Origin: Bradyrhizobium guangdongense | GTDB taxonomy: Bacteria > Pseudomonadota > Alphaproteobacteria > Rhizobiales > Xanthobacteraceae | Assembly: GCF_004114975.1 (NCBI RefSeq) | Contig: NZ_CP030052.1 | Location: 620,001 to 684,000, forward strand | Length of the DNA: 64,000 bases | Direction of reading: 5' to 3' | Shown here: positions 28,555-37,260 of the stretch, piece by piece | Layout of the letters: each line of letters begins with the position of its first letter | Position numbering within the stretch: position 1 is the stretch's first letter | Program-made: the position numbers and the translations under genes | The notes under the pieces: generated by a model | The model's input: only the letters and a program-made list of their open reading frames with translations | What the model was told of the DNA's origin: nothing | Database searches by the model: none

Positions 28555-29642
28555 GTCGCCCCTTTCGAAACGAAATTGACATAATGGTGTGGCTCACTGG
28601 TACCACAATTTCGGACGTTGCTATCCGGCCACGGAGCCGGCCTCCCCTGACGAGGCTGTTTGCCGGAAAGCCGGCAAGCGCGCTCATCCCTGTGCTGCCG
28701 CGCCTGTTCTCCTTATGCTCGGTCGCCCACCAAGTGGCCTTCCTTTCAGCAATCGAGGCGGCGCAGGGGCTGGAGACGATCAAGCCGATAGCGATGCATC
28801 GTCTCACGGCCGTTGTCGCCGAGCGCTTAACTGAATTGATACGCGGCCTGTTCGTCGCAGGCCTCGAACTCGATCAGGAGAGCGCACCCGCAGTGCGAAG
28901 CATGATACAGGCGAGCACCACTCTCAGTGGTGCGGTTGAAACCGTGCCAGATACCGTGCGCCGCGATGTCATTGCACACGTCAAGGCTGCGCTCCGCGCG
29001 CTCGGAGTTTCGGGTGAACACCAGCCTCCGGCGCCAGGCAGCGTACTTTCCACCTATCTGACGCGCTGCGATCGTGAGGTGATGTCATTGCCGGCGGCCG
29101 ACCAATTCTTTCTGACCCCCGCTGACGATCTTGAGATCGTGACGCGCCTCATGGCTGAAGGGACGGCTTATTCCGAAGCGCCGGAACTCTGCGGGAAGGT
29201 TCCGGAAACGGGCGTCTGGGCGCGGCGGGCGCAGCGCGAACAGATTTTGTCCTTAAGTGCTAGCGGCGCCGCGCGCGTGAGAGCGCGCATCGACGAGATC
29301 GCCCGGCTCACCTGTTGGCTGGACGCCAGGCGGGACGCTCCCGATAATGGCGTCGTTGCGAGCTATCGGCTCGGCGAGCGCCGGGGCGCAGCGGCAGTGG
29401 AATGCGCCCGAGGCCGGCTCCATCACGCGGTTAAGCTCGATGAGGAAGGACGTATCGTCGGCTTCGAATATATCGCTCCGACCGAGTGGAATTTTCACGA
29501 ACGCGGACCGCTGGTGCGAAGCCTCAAGGGCGCGCTCCTCTCCGCCGGCCGGCAGGGCCAAGACGCGGTGCGGACACTTGTCGGGGCGTTCGACCCCTGC
29601 GTCGGATTCAGCGTCAGCTTCCGCGAGGCCAGCCATGCATGA
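28551..29642 (+). CDS. hupK: HupK, degenerate large-subunit-like maturation factor
   Basis: 363-residue accessory protein distantly related to HupL. The C-terminal FDPCVGFSV keeps the DPC of the catalytic DPCxxCxxH motif but loses the second cysteine and histidine. The N-terminal LCSVAHQ replaces RICGVC and keeps one cysteine. It therefore cannot bind a standard NiFe centre and is believed to scaffold Fe(CN)2CO transfer to HupL. It overlaps hupJ by ATGA and hypA by eight bases. Confidence 0.9.
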   Translation: MSRPFRNEIDIMVWLTGTTISDVAIRPRSRPPLTRLFAGKPASALIPVLPRLFSLCSVAHQVAFLSAIEAAQGLETIKPIAMHRLTAVVAERLTELIRGLFVAGLELDQESAPAVRSMIQASTTLSGAVETVPDTVRRDVIAHVKAALRALGVSGEHQPPAPGSVLSTYLTRCDREVMSLPAADQFFLTPADDLEIVTRLMAEGTAYSEAPELCGKVPETGVWARRAQREQILSLSASGAARVRARIDEIARLTCWLDARRDAPDNGVVASYRLGERRGAAAVECARGRLHHAVKLDEEGRIVGFEYIAPTEWNFHERGPLVRSLKGALLSAGRQGQDAVRTLVGAFDPCVGFSVSFREASHA

Positions 29643-29976
29643 GATGGCCTTGTGCGAGGGCATCATCGGGATCGTCGAGGAAGAGGCGCGCAAGCGCTCG
29701 TTCTTGCGAGTGAAGGCGGTGTGTTTAGAGATCGGTGCGCTCAGCCATGTCGCGCCGGACGCAATGCAATTCTGCTTCGAGGCCGTCGCGGCGCGGACCA
29801 TCGCGCAAGGCGCAAGACTCGAGATCATCGCGACGCCGGGCACGGCCTGGTGCATGGCCTGCTCGCAAAACGTCGAGATCAAGCAGCGCTACGAGCCGTG
29901 TCCATCCTGCGGCAGCTATCAATTGCAGGTCACCGGCGGCGAAGAGATGCGTGTGAAGGAACTGGAGGTCGACTGA
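29635..29976 (+). CDS. hypA: Hydrogenase nickel-insertion protein HypA
   Basis: 113-residue nickel chaperone. The start at 29635 gives the required N-terminus MHEMAL, in which His2 is a nickel ligand. The zinc site uses two CxxC pairs: [13 protein letters not shown] and EPCPSCGSY. The gene overlaps the end of hupK by eight bases and shares one base with the hypB start (TGATG). HypA works with HypB to deliver nickel to HupL. Confidence 0.95.
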   Translation: MHEMALCEGIIGIVEEEARKRSFLRVKAVCLEIGALSHVAPDAMQFCFEAVAARTIAQGARLEIIATPGTAWCMACSQNVEIKQRYEPCPSCGSYQLQVTGGEEMRVKELEVD

Positions 29977-30881
29977 TGTGTACGGTCTGCGGCTGCAGCG
30001 ACGGCAAAGCGTCCAACGAACATACGCATGATCATAATCAGGATCACGAGCACGCTCATGGAGGTCATCATCACCACCATGGCCCCGGTCACCATCACCA
30101 CCACCATCACGACGGAAGCCACGATCATGGGCCTGGCGATACGGGCCTGCTCGACTGCAGTGCAGACGCCGCCGGCCAACAGATCGCGGGCATGAGCAGC
30201 GATCGCATCATCCAGATCGAACGCGATATTCTCGGCAAGAACGACAGACTCGCCGCCGACAACCGCGCTCGCTTCCGTGCCGACGGCGTGCTCGCCTTCA
30301 ACTTGGTTTCGAGCCCCGGAGCCGGCAAAACCTCGCTGCTAGTCCGCACCGTCAGTGAGCTGAAGGACAGTTTCCCGATCGGCGTGATCGAGGGTGACCA
30401 GCAAACCTCCAACGATGCCGAGCGCATCCGCGCAACCGGCGTGCCGGCGATCCAGGTCAACACCGGAAAGGGCTGCCATCTCGACGCGGCCATGGTCGGT
30501 GAAGCCTATGACCGGCTGCCCTGGCTGAACGGTGGGGTCGTGTTCATCGAGAATGTCGGTAATCTCGTCTGTCCGGCGGCATTCGACCTCGGTGAAGCCT
30601 GCAAGATCGTGGTGTTCTCGACCACCGAAGGCGAGGACAAGCCGCTGAAATATCCGGACATGTTCGCTGCCTCCGCGCTTATGCTGATCAACAAGATCGA
30701 TCTTGCGCCCGTGCTCGATTTCGACCTCGCCAGGACCATCGAATATGCGCGGCGGGTCAATCCCAGGATCGAGGTGCTGACGGTGTCGGCGCGCACCGGC
30801 GAAGGCTTCCTGGCCTTCTATGCCTGGCTCCGCAAGCGGGCTTCGAAGGCGAAGCCGGCCGAGATGACGGCAGCGGAGTGA
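29976..30881 (+). CDS. hypB: Hydrogenase nickel-incorporation GTPase HypB, histidine-rich
   Basis: 301-residue SIMIBI GTPase with nickel-binding N-terminus. It begins MCTVCGC, the high-affinity metal motif. A histidine-rich tract (about residues 15-55) carries 20 histidines in about 40 residues, including runs of five and seven; this type of tract stores nickel in Bradyrhizobium HypB. The GTPase P-loop is [11 protein letters not shown], with the G-domain metal site at [10 protein letters not shown] and [10 protein letters not shown], and NKID as guanine specificity motif. hypF follows after two bases. Confidence 0.96.
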   Translation: MCTVCGCSDGKASNEHTHDHNQDHEHAHGGHHHHHGPGHHHHHHHDGSHDHGPGDTGLLDCSADAAGQQIAGMSSDRIIQIERDILGKNDRLAADNRARFRADGVLAFNLVSSPGAGKTSLLVRTVSELKDSFPIGVIEGDQQTSNDAERIRATGVPAIQVNTGKGCHLDAAMVGEAYDRLPWLNGGVVFIENVGNLVCPAAFDLGEACKIVVFSTTEGEDKPLKYPDMFAASALMLINKIDLAPVLDFDLARTIEYARRVNPRIEVLTVSARTGEGFLAFYAWLRKRASKAKPAEMTAAE

Positions 30882-30883
30882 GG

Positions 30884-33139
30884 ATGAGCGACAAGGCCAC
30901 AGCGCGGGACGGACAGCGGCTGCGCCTGCATGTGCGTGGCGCCGTGCAGGGCGTCGGCTTTCGTCCCTACGTCTATGGTCTCGCCACCCGCTATCGCCTC
31001 GGCGGCTTCGTCGCCAACGATCCGAACGGCGTTCTTATCGAAGTCGAAGGCGAGCGGGCGTCCGATTTCGTCGCCGCGCTGCCACTGGAAAAGCCGCCGC
31101 TTGCCAGGATCGACGAGATCTCGGTTCAGCCGATCGGCGCCGCCGCCACCGAGGAGTTCTCGATTCGCACCAGCGAGCAGGGTAGGGTGTCGACGCGCAT
31201 CGTCGCGGACGCCGCGACTTGCCGGGAATGCCTGAGCGAGCTGTTCGATCCGGCAAGCCGATTCCACCGCTATCCCTTCATCAACTGCACGCATTGCGGT
31301 CCGCGCTACACCATCGCCGAGCGGCTGCCCTATGATCGTCCGGCCACCGCAATGAAGCGCTTTGCGATGTGCGCAGCCTGTGCCGCTGATTATGCTGACC
31401 CCGGCAGTCGCCGCTTCCATACCGAGGCGATTGCGTGCCCGCGATGCGGGCCGCGGCTCAGCCATGGCATCGCCGAGATCGCCGCCGCCGTCGCGGGCGG
31501 CAAGATTGTCGCGATCAAGGGCCTCGGCGGTTATCAGCTCATCTGCGATGCTCACAATGATGCGGCCGTGCGGCAACTGCGCCTGCGCAAGCAGCGCGAT
31601 CAGAAGCCCTTCGCCGTCATGGTCGGTACGCTGGAGGCAGTCGCCGAGTTCGCCGAGGCCGACGCTGTCGAACTTGCGCTGCTCGAGTCACGGCCGCGGC
31701 CGATCGTGTTGCTGACGTCGCGCGGGCGCCTTGTGCAGTCAATCGCGCCGGAGCTGGCGCGCATCGGCATCATGCTGCCGGTCGCACCGCTTCACCACCT
31801 GATTTTCGATGCGCTGAATGCGGCGCATGCGCCGGTCGGCGAGAGCTGGGCGATTGTCGCGACCAGCGCCAATCTCAGCGGCGAGCCGCTGCTGATCGAT
31901 AATCGCGAAGCGGAGCAACGACTTGCCGGCATCGCCGATCTCATCGTCACGCATGACCGCGACATCGTCACCCGCGCCGATGATTCCTTGGCTGCGGTGG
32001 TCGCCGGACGGCCCCAGTTCATTCGGCGTGCGCGAGGCTATGTCCCGGAGCCTGTCCGGCTTGCGCGCTCGGTGGCGCCCCTGCTTGCCGTCGGCGGAGC
32101 GCTGAAGTCGACGGTGGCGGTGACGCGCGGCAACGAGGCCTTTGTCTCCCAGCACATCGGCGACCTCGACACCGCAGAAGGCATCCGATTCTTCGAGGAA
32201 ACTGTGGACCATCTGCTGTCTACCCTCGACGTCGAGCCTGTCGCCCTGATCCACGACTTGCATCCGAACATGGCATCGACCCGTTTCGCCGAGGCACGCG
32301 GGACCAGGCTGATCGCGGTCCAGCACCATCACGCCCATGCGGCCTCGGTGATGGCGGAGCATGGCATCGCAGGTCCGGTGCTTGCCTTAGTGCTTGACGG
32401 GTTCGGCTACGGCAGCGACGGCGGCAATTGGGGGGGCGAACTGCTTGCCTGTGAAGGCGCGCGGTTCCGGCGGCTCGGGCATCTGGCGCCGCTGAAGATG
32501 CCGGGCGGCGATCGGGTCGCGCGCGAGCCGTGGCGGATGGCCGCCAGCGTGCTGCACGCGCTTCGGCGCGGCGATGCGATTGCGTCTCGCTTTGCGGCAC
32601 AGCCGCAGGCCGCGCGCCTATCGGCTCTGCTCGAACAACCCGGTATGCCCACGACGACCAGCGCCGGCCGGCTGTTCGATGCGGCCGCAGGGCTGCTCGG
32701 GGTCTGCACCGTACAAACCTACGAAGGCGAGGCTGCCATGAAGCTAGAGGCGCGGGTCCGCGAGCCGCGCGTTGTGTCCGGCGGCTGGGTGATCGAGAAT
32801 GGCGTGCTGTCGCTGCTCCCATTGCTCGACCGTCTGGTGGTCGATGCGCCGGATCCCACCGACGGGGCCGGGCTGTTTCACGGCACCTTCGCTGCCGCTT
32901 GCGTCGATTGGATCTCCCAAGCGGCTCGTGAGACCGGACTTGAGACCGTCGCCTTGAGCGGCGGCTGCTTCCTGAACGCCCGCCTCAGCACCGGGATTTC
33001 GCGCGGTTGCATCGCTGCCGGGCTCACCCCGCTCTTGCCGCGCCAACTGCCGCCGAATGATGGCGGCCTAAGCCTGGGTCAGGCCTGGATCGCGGGGCTG
33101 CAACTTCTCGAACACCAAGGCTTAGAAGGAACCGCCTGA
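30884..33139 (+). CDS. hypF: Carbamoyltransferase HypF
   Basis: 751-residue enzyme that converts carbamoyl phosphate to the thiocarbamate precursor of the CN ligands. Domains in order: acylphosphatase (RGAVQGVGFRPYVYGL, residues ~10-95), two zinc-finger-like pairs (CRECLSELFD with NCTHCGPRY; CAACAADYAD with ACPRCGPRL, ~100-190), a YrdC-like ATP-binding domain (IKGLGGYQLICDAHNDAAV, ~200-380), and a Kae1-like domain (VQHHHAHAASVMAEHG and LVLDGFGYGSDG). The full length is normal. It overlaps hypC by one base. Confidence 0.96.
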   Translation: MSDKATARDGQRLRLHVRGAVQGVGFRPYVYGLATRYRLGGFVANDPNGVLIEVEGERASDFVAALPLEKPPLARIDEISVQPIGAAATEEFSIRTSEQGRVSTRIVADAATCRECLSELFDPASRFHRYPFINCTHCGPRYTIAERLPYDRPATAMKRFAMCAACAADYADPGSRRFHTEAIACPRCGPRLSHGIAEIAAAVAGGKIVAIKGLGGYQLICDAHNDAAVRQLRLRKQRDQKPFAVMVGTLEAVAEFAEADAVELALLESRPRPIVLLTSRGRLVQSIAPELARIGIMLPVAPLHHLIFDALNAAHAPVGESWAIVATSANLSGEPLLIDNREAEQRLAGIADLIVTHDRDIVTRADDSLAAVVAGRPQFIRRARGYVPEPVRLARSVAPLLAVGGALKSTVAVTRGNEAFVSQHIGDLDTAEGIRFFEETVDHLLSTLDVEPVALIHDLHPNMASTRFAEARGTRLIAVQHHHAHAASVMAEHGIAGPVLALVLDGFGYGSDGGNWGGELLACEGARFRRLGHLAPLKMPGGDRVAREPWRMAASVLHALRRGDAIASRFAAQPQAARLSALLEQPGMPTTTSAGRLFDAAAGLLGVCTVQTYEGEAAMKLEARVREPRVVSGGWVIENGVLSLLPLLDRLVVDAPDPTDGAGLFHGTFAAACVDWISQAARETGLETVALSGGCFLNARLSTGISRGCIAAGLTPLLPRQLPPNDGGLSLGQAWIAGLQLLEHQGLEGTA

Positions 33140-33375
33140 TGTGTCTTGCCATACCCGCCGAGGTGACAAAGCTCCTGCCTGACGACATGGCCATTGTGTC
33201 CATCGACGGCGTCAGCAAGGAGATCTCCGTCGCGCTCATCGAGGATCTCGCCATCGGCGACTACGTGATCATCCATGTCGGCTACGCGCTTACCAAAATC
33301 GATCCGGAAGAGGCGCAACGGACGCTGGAATTGCTGCACGAGCTTAGCGCCGAGGCCCTGGGAGCCATGCCATGA
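33139..33375 (+). CDS. hypC: Hydrogenase chaperone HypC
   Basis: 78-residue chaperone that carries the Fe(CN)2CO unit with HypD to the HupL precursor. The catalytic cysteine is Cys2 (MCLAIPAEV), followed by the OB-like beta barrel and IHVGYALTKID signature. It overlaps hypF by one base and hypD by four (ATGA). The shorter length distinguishes it from HupF at 25986. Confidence 0.95.
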   Translation: MCLAIPAEVTKLLPDDMAIVSIDGVSKEISVALIEDLAIGDYVIIHVGYALTKIDPEEAQRTLELLHELSAEALGAMP

Positions 33376-34514
33376 AGTATGCCGACGAGTTCCGCGACAA
33401 GGAGATCGCGCTCGGGCTTGCGAACGCGATCCAGTCCGAAGCAGATCCGCAGCGCCCCTATCGCTTCATGGAATTCTGCGGCGGCCACACGCATGCGATC
33501 TCGCGTTATGGCCTGGAGGACATGCTGCCTAAAAACGTGCGGATGATCCACGGTCCGGGTTGCCCGGTTTGCGTACTGCCGGCGGGGCGCATCGACATGG
33601 CGATCCGACTGGCCGAACGGCCCGAAATCATCTTCTGCGTCTATGGCGATCTGATGCGCGTGCCGGGCTCGCAAGGCGCCTCGTTGCTGAAGGCAAAGGC
33701 GAAAGGCGCCGACATCCGCATGGTCTATTCCACCATCGATGCGCTCAGGATCGCCGAGGAGAATCCGCAGCGCCAGATCGTATTCTTCGCCATCGGCTTC
33801 GAAACGACGACGCCGCCCACTGCGGTCATGATCCGTTTGGCCGAAAAGAAGCAGCTCGCCAATTTCAGCGTCTTCTGCAACCACGTGCTGACGCCGCCGG
33901 CGATGCAGAACATCTTGGAGAGCCCGGATATTCGCAACATCGGCCGGGTCGAGATCGACGGCTTTGTCGGACCTGCGCATGTCTCGACTATTATCGGGAC
34001 GGCTCCTTACGAGTTCTTCGCGGAAGAATTCGGCAAGCCGGTCGTGATCTCGGGCTTCGAGCCTCTCGACATGATGCAGGCGATCCTGATGCTGGTGCGG
34101 CAGGTCAATGAGAACCGGCACGAGGTCGAGAACCAGTACAGCCGCGCTGTAAAGCGTGACGGCAATCTGCGCGCCAAGGAGGAGGTCTCCGACATTTTCG
34201 AGCTGCGCGACCAGTTCGAATGGCGCGGGCTCGGGCAGGTACCCTATAGCGGCCTGAAGCTGAAGCGCGCTTTCGCGAAATACGATGCCGAAGCGCGCTT
34301 CGACATGAAGGAGCTCCGCGTTGCCGACAATCCGGCCTGTGAATGCGGCGCCATCCTGCGCGGCGTGAAGAAACCGGTCGATTGCAAGCTGTTCGGCACG
34401 GTCTGCACGCCGGAAACGCCGATAGGGTCTTGCATGGTCTCGTCCGAGGGCGCCTGCGCTGCGCACTGGACCTATGGCCGCTTCCGCGACCATCAGCAGA
34501 GGCGGGCATCATGA
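33372..34514 (+). CDS. hypD: Hydrogenase maturation factor HypD
   Basis: 380-residue Fe-S scaffold on which the Fe(CN)2CO cofactor is built. Conserved motifs: FMEFCGGHTHAISRYG, IHGPGCPVCVLP and GFETTTPPTA in the first half. The C-terminal cysteines of the [4Fe-4S] cluster are in NPACECGAILRG, DCKLFGTVCTP and GSCMVSSEGAC. Full-length and ATGA-coupled to hypE. Confidence 0.96.
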   Translation: MKYADEFRDKEIALGLANAIQSEADPQRPYRFMEFCGGHTHAISRYGLEDMLPKNVRMIHGPGCPVCVLPAGRIDMAIRLAERPEIIFCVYGDLMRVPGSQGASLLKAKAKGADIRMVYSTIDALRIAEENPQRQIVFFAIGFETTTPPTAVMIRLAEKKQLANFSVFCNHVLTPPAMQNILESPDIRNIGRVEIDGFVGPAHVSTIIGTAPYEFFAEEFGKPVVISGFEPLDMMQAILMLVRQVNENRHEVENQYSRAVKRDGNLRAKEEVSDIFELRDQFEWRGLGQVPYSGLKLKRAFAKYDAEARFDMKELRVADNPACECGAILRGVKKPVDCKLFGTVCTPETPIGSCMVSSEGACAAHWTYGRFRDHQQRRAS

Positions 34515-35551
34515 AGGCCCATCAACGCAAGCTCGACATCAAGAACGGCTGCGTAGACCTGTCCCACGGCTCTGGCGGCCGCGCGATGGCACAGCTGATC
34601 TCGGGTCTTTTCCACTCGGCCTTCGGCAACGAATGGCTGGCGCGCGGCAATGACCAGTCGGCCTTCGATGTCGCAGCCGGACGCATGGTCATGACGACCG
34701 ACGGTTACGTGGTCTCGCCGCTATTCTTCCCGGGCGGCAATATCGGCTCGCTCGCCGTGCACGGCACGGTCAACGACATCGCCATGGCCGGCGCGCGGCC
34801 GCTCTACCTCTCGGCGAGCTTCATCATCGAGGAGGGCTTTCGCTTCTCCGACCTGAAGATGATCGCGGAATCTATGGGCGAGGCGGCGCGCGCGGCCGGC
34901 GTCCATATCATCACGGGCGATACCAAGGTGGTCGAGCGCGGCAAGGCCGACGGCCTCTTCATCTCGACCGCCGGCGTCGGCGTCGTACCCGATGGCCTCG
35001 ATCTATCCGCCGAGAAGGCTCGCGTCGGCGATCGCGTCCTGATCTCCGGCACGCTCGGGGACCACGGCGTCGCTATCATGTCGAAGCGGCAGAACCTCGC
35101 CTTCGAGACCGAGATCGTCTCGGACTCAGCCTCGCTGCATGATCTCGTGGCAAAGATGGTCACCGCAGGCGGAGAGGGCATCCGCCTGATGCGCGATCCG
35201 ACCCGCGGCGGGCTAGCCGCCGCGCTCAACGAGATCGCCCAGCAGTCTGGCCTCGGCTTCCGTGTGCAGGAGGAGGCGATCCCAGTGAAGCCGGGCGTGG
35301 CCGCGGCCTGCGAACTGCTGGGCCTCGACCCGCTCTATGTGGCCAACGAAGGCAAGCTGGTTGCAATTGTGGCCCCGGAGGCGGCCGCTGCCGTGCTCGC
35401 GACGATGCGCGCGCATCCGCTCGGCTGTGATGCGGCCGACATCGGCGAGGCCGTGGCCGACGATCACCATTTCGTGCAGATGGCGACGAGCTTTGGCGGT
35501 GGCCGGATCGTCGACTGGCTGTCGGGCGAACAACTGCCGAGGATCTGCTGA
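34511..35551 (+). CDS. hypE: Hydrogenase maturation dehydratase HypE
   Basis: 346-residue PurM-like ATPase that dehydrates the thiocarboxamide to thiocyanate, giving the CN ligand. The N-terminal LSHGSGGRAM and NDQSAFD motifs and the GTVNDIAMAGARPLYLS block are typical. The protein ends PRIC, and the terminal cysteine is the residue carbamoylated by HypF. Start 34511 gives an ATGA overlap with hypD. hoxX follows after eight bases. Confidence 0.96.
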   Translation: MKAHQRKLDIKNGCVDLSHGSGGRAMAQLISGLFHSAFGNEWLARGNDQSAFDVAAGRMVMTTDGYVVSPLFFPGGNIGSLAVHGTVNDIAMAGARPLYLSASFIIEEGFRFSDLKMIAESMGEAARAAGVHIITGDTKVVERGKADGLFISTAGVGVVPDGLDLSAEKARVGDRVLISGTLGDHGVAIMSKRQNLAFETEIVSDSASLHDLVAKMVTAGGEGIRLMRDPTRGGLAAALNEIAQQSGLGFRVQEEAIPVKPGVAAACELLGLDPLYVANEGKLVAIVAPEAAAAVLATMRAHPLGCDAADIGEAVADDHHFVQMATSFGGGRIVDWLSGEQLPRIC

Positions 35552-35559
35552 GGCCGGTC

Positions 35560-37260
35560 ATGCGCATCCTGCTTCTCACGCACTCCTTCAACAGCCTGAC
35601 GCAACGGCTCCACGTCGAGCTCAGGGAGGGCGGCCACGAGGTCTCGGTCGAGCTGGATATCCACCCCGACGTTACGCGCGAAAGCGTGGCGCTGTATCAG
35701 CCAGATCTGGTGATCGCGCCGTTCCTCAAGCGCGCAATCCCCGAAGATGTCTGGCGTAGCGTGCGCTGCCTGATCGTCCATCCCGGTCCGCCCGGCGACC
35801 GCGGTCCGGCGGCGCTCGACTGGGCGATTCTGGAAGGTGTTTCCAATTGGGGCGTGACTGTGCTTCAGGCCGACGGCGGGTTCGACGCTGGTCCGATCTG
35901 GGCTTTCAGAACCTTCCCGATGCGGTGCGCGGCTAAATCCAGCATCTACCGCAACGAGGTCACGACGTGCGCGGTCGCGGCGGTGCTCGAAGCCATTGCA
36001 GCAATCGAAGCCGGACAGCCGACACCGTCGCCGATGCCTGCCGATGATCCCCGCATTCGGGTGCGCGGGCCCTGCCGGCAGGCCGACCGGATGATCGATT
36101 GGCAGCACGACACGAGCGAGACCGTCCTGCGCAAGATCCACAGTGCAGACGGAATGCCGGGCTTGGTCGACAGCTTGTTCTTCAAAGATGTCAGGCTGTT
36201 CGACGCCCACGAGGCGCGCGGCATCTCCGGTGTGCCCGGAACCATTGTGGCGCATTGCGATGGAGCCTTGGCCCGGGCCACGGTCGATGGTGCCGTCTGG
36301 ATCGGCCATGTGCGGCAGCTTGTACCGAAAAGCCTGAAACGATCCGCAGCAAAGGTCTTTGCGGAGCAGGCGATGCGCCTGCCGTACCGACCCGATTGCG
36401 GCTATGCGCCCATACGATATCGCGAGCAGGGCGAGGTCGGCGAGTTGCAGTTTTCCTTTTACAATGGCGCCATGGCGACCTCTGACTGCGAAGCGTTGTT
36501 GAACGCCTACCGAGCTGCGCTGGCCCGCCCAACCAAGGTGCTTCTCCTGACCGGTGGACGTGATTACTGGTCCAACGGCATTCACCTCGCCGAGATCGAG
36601 GCGGCTGACAGCGCTGCGGACGAGTCTTGGCGCAACATCAATGCGATCGACGATCTTGCGCACACTGTCATCGAGACCACCGATCGGCTCGTCGTTTCCG
36701 TCATTCGCGGCAACGCCGGGGCGGGAGGGGTATTTTTAAGTCTCGCTGCCGACGAGGTCTGGGCGAGCGATCAGGTCGTCCTGAATCCACATTATAAGGA
36801 CATAGGCAATCTCTTCGGCTCGGAATACTGGACTTATCTGCTGCCGCGCCGCGCGGGTGCAGCGAACGCCACCCGGATCACGCAATGCCGCCTGCCGATG
36901 GGCGTGGCAGAGGCGGGGCGCCTTGGCATCATCGATCGTGCTCTGTCGGGCGGGGAGCTGGCGGAGGGCCGCCTCATGAGCCTTGCCGCGAGCATGGCGG
37001 CGGATGAACGCTTTGCGACGCGTCTTGCTGACAAGCAGCGACGTCGCGCAGCGGACGAAGCCCACAAGCCCTTGCAGGCCTATCGCGACGAGGAGCTGCG
37101 GCGGATGCGGCTTAATTTCTACGGATTCGATCCGAGTTACCACGTCGCCCGCTACAACTTCATTCACAAGGTGCCGAAGTCGCGCACGCCACTCACAATC
37201 GCACCCCATAGGTCGCCTCGCGCGCTCGACAAATCTACCCGCATGGCGGTGCGCATATGA
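35560..37260 (+). CDS. hoxX: HoxX/HypX, CO-ligand synthesis protein
   Basis: 566-residue two-domain enzyme. The N-terminal half (~1-270) is a formyltransferase fold with VHPGPPGDRGPAALDWAI, related to methionyl-tRNA formyltransferase and binding formyl-tetrahydrofolate. The C-terminal half (~280-530) is crotonase-like (LLTGGRDYWSNGIHLAEI and GNAGAGGVFLSLAADEVW). In aerobic hydrogenase organisms HypX makes the active-site CO through formyl-CoA decarbonylation. It is downstream of hypE and overlaps hoxA by four bases. Presence fits hydrogen oxidation under air. Confidence 0.93.
   Translation: MRILLLTHSFNSLTQRLHVELREGGHEVSVELDIHPDVTRESVALYQPDLVIAPFLKRAIPEDVWRSVRCLIVHPGPPGDRGPAALDWAILEGVSNWGVTVLQADGGFDAGPIWAFRTFPMRCAAKSSIYRNEVTTCAVAAVLEAIAAIEAGQPTPSPMPADDPRIRVRGPCRQADRMIDWQHDTSETVLRKIHSADGMPGLVDSLFFKDVRLFDAHEARGISGVPGTIVAHCDGALARATVDGAVWIGHVRQLVPKSLKRSAAKVFAEQAMRLPYRPDCGYAPIRYREQGEVGELQFSFYNGAMATSDCEALLNAYRAALARPTKVLLLTGGRDYWSNGIHLAEIEAADSAADESWRNINAIDDLAHTVIETTDRLVVSVIRGNAGAGGVFLSLAADEVWASDQVVLNPHYKDIGNLFGSEYWTYLLPRRAGAANATRITQCRLPMGVAEAGRLGIIDRALSGGELAEGRLMSLAASMAADERFATRLADKQRRRAADEAHKPLQAYRDEELRRMRLNFYGFDPSYHVARYNFIHKVPKSRTPLTIAPHRSPRALDKSTRMAVRI

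Noticed and set aside
33282..34493. 403-codon minus-strand frame over hypD
   Set aside because: Antisense shadow of hypD; no family features or ribosome-binding site.
35464..36663. 399-codon minus-strand frame over hoxX
   Set aside because: Antisense shadow; it overlaps the hypE-hoxX junction and has no recognisable domain.
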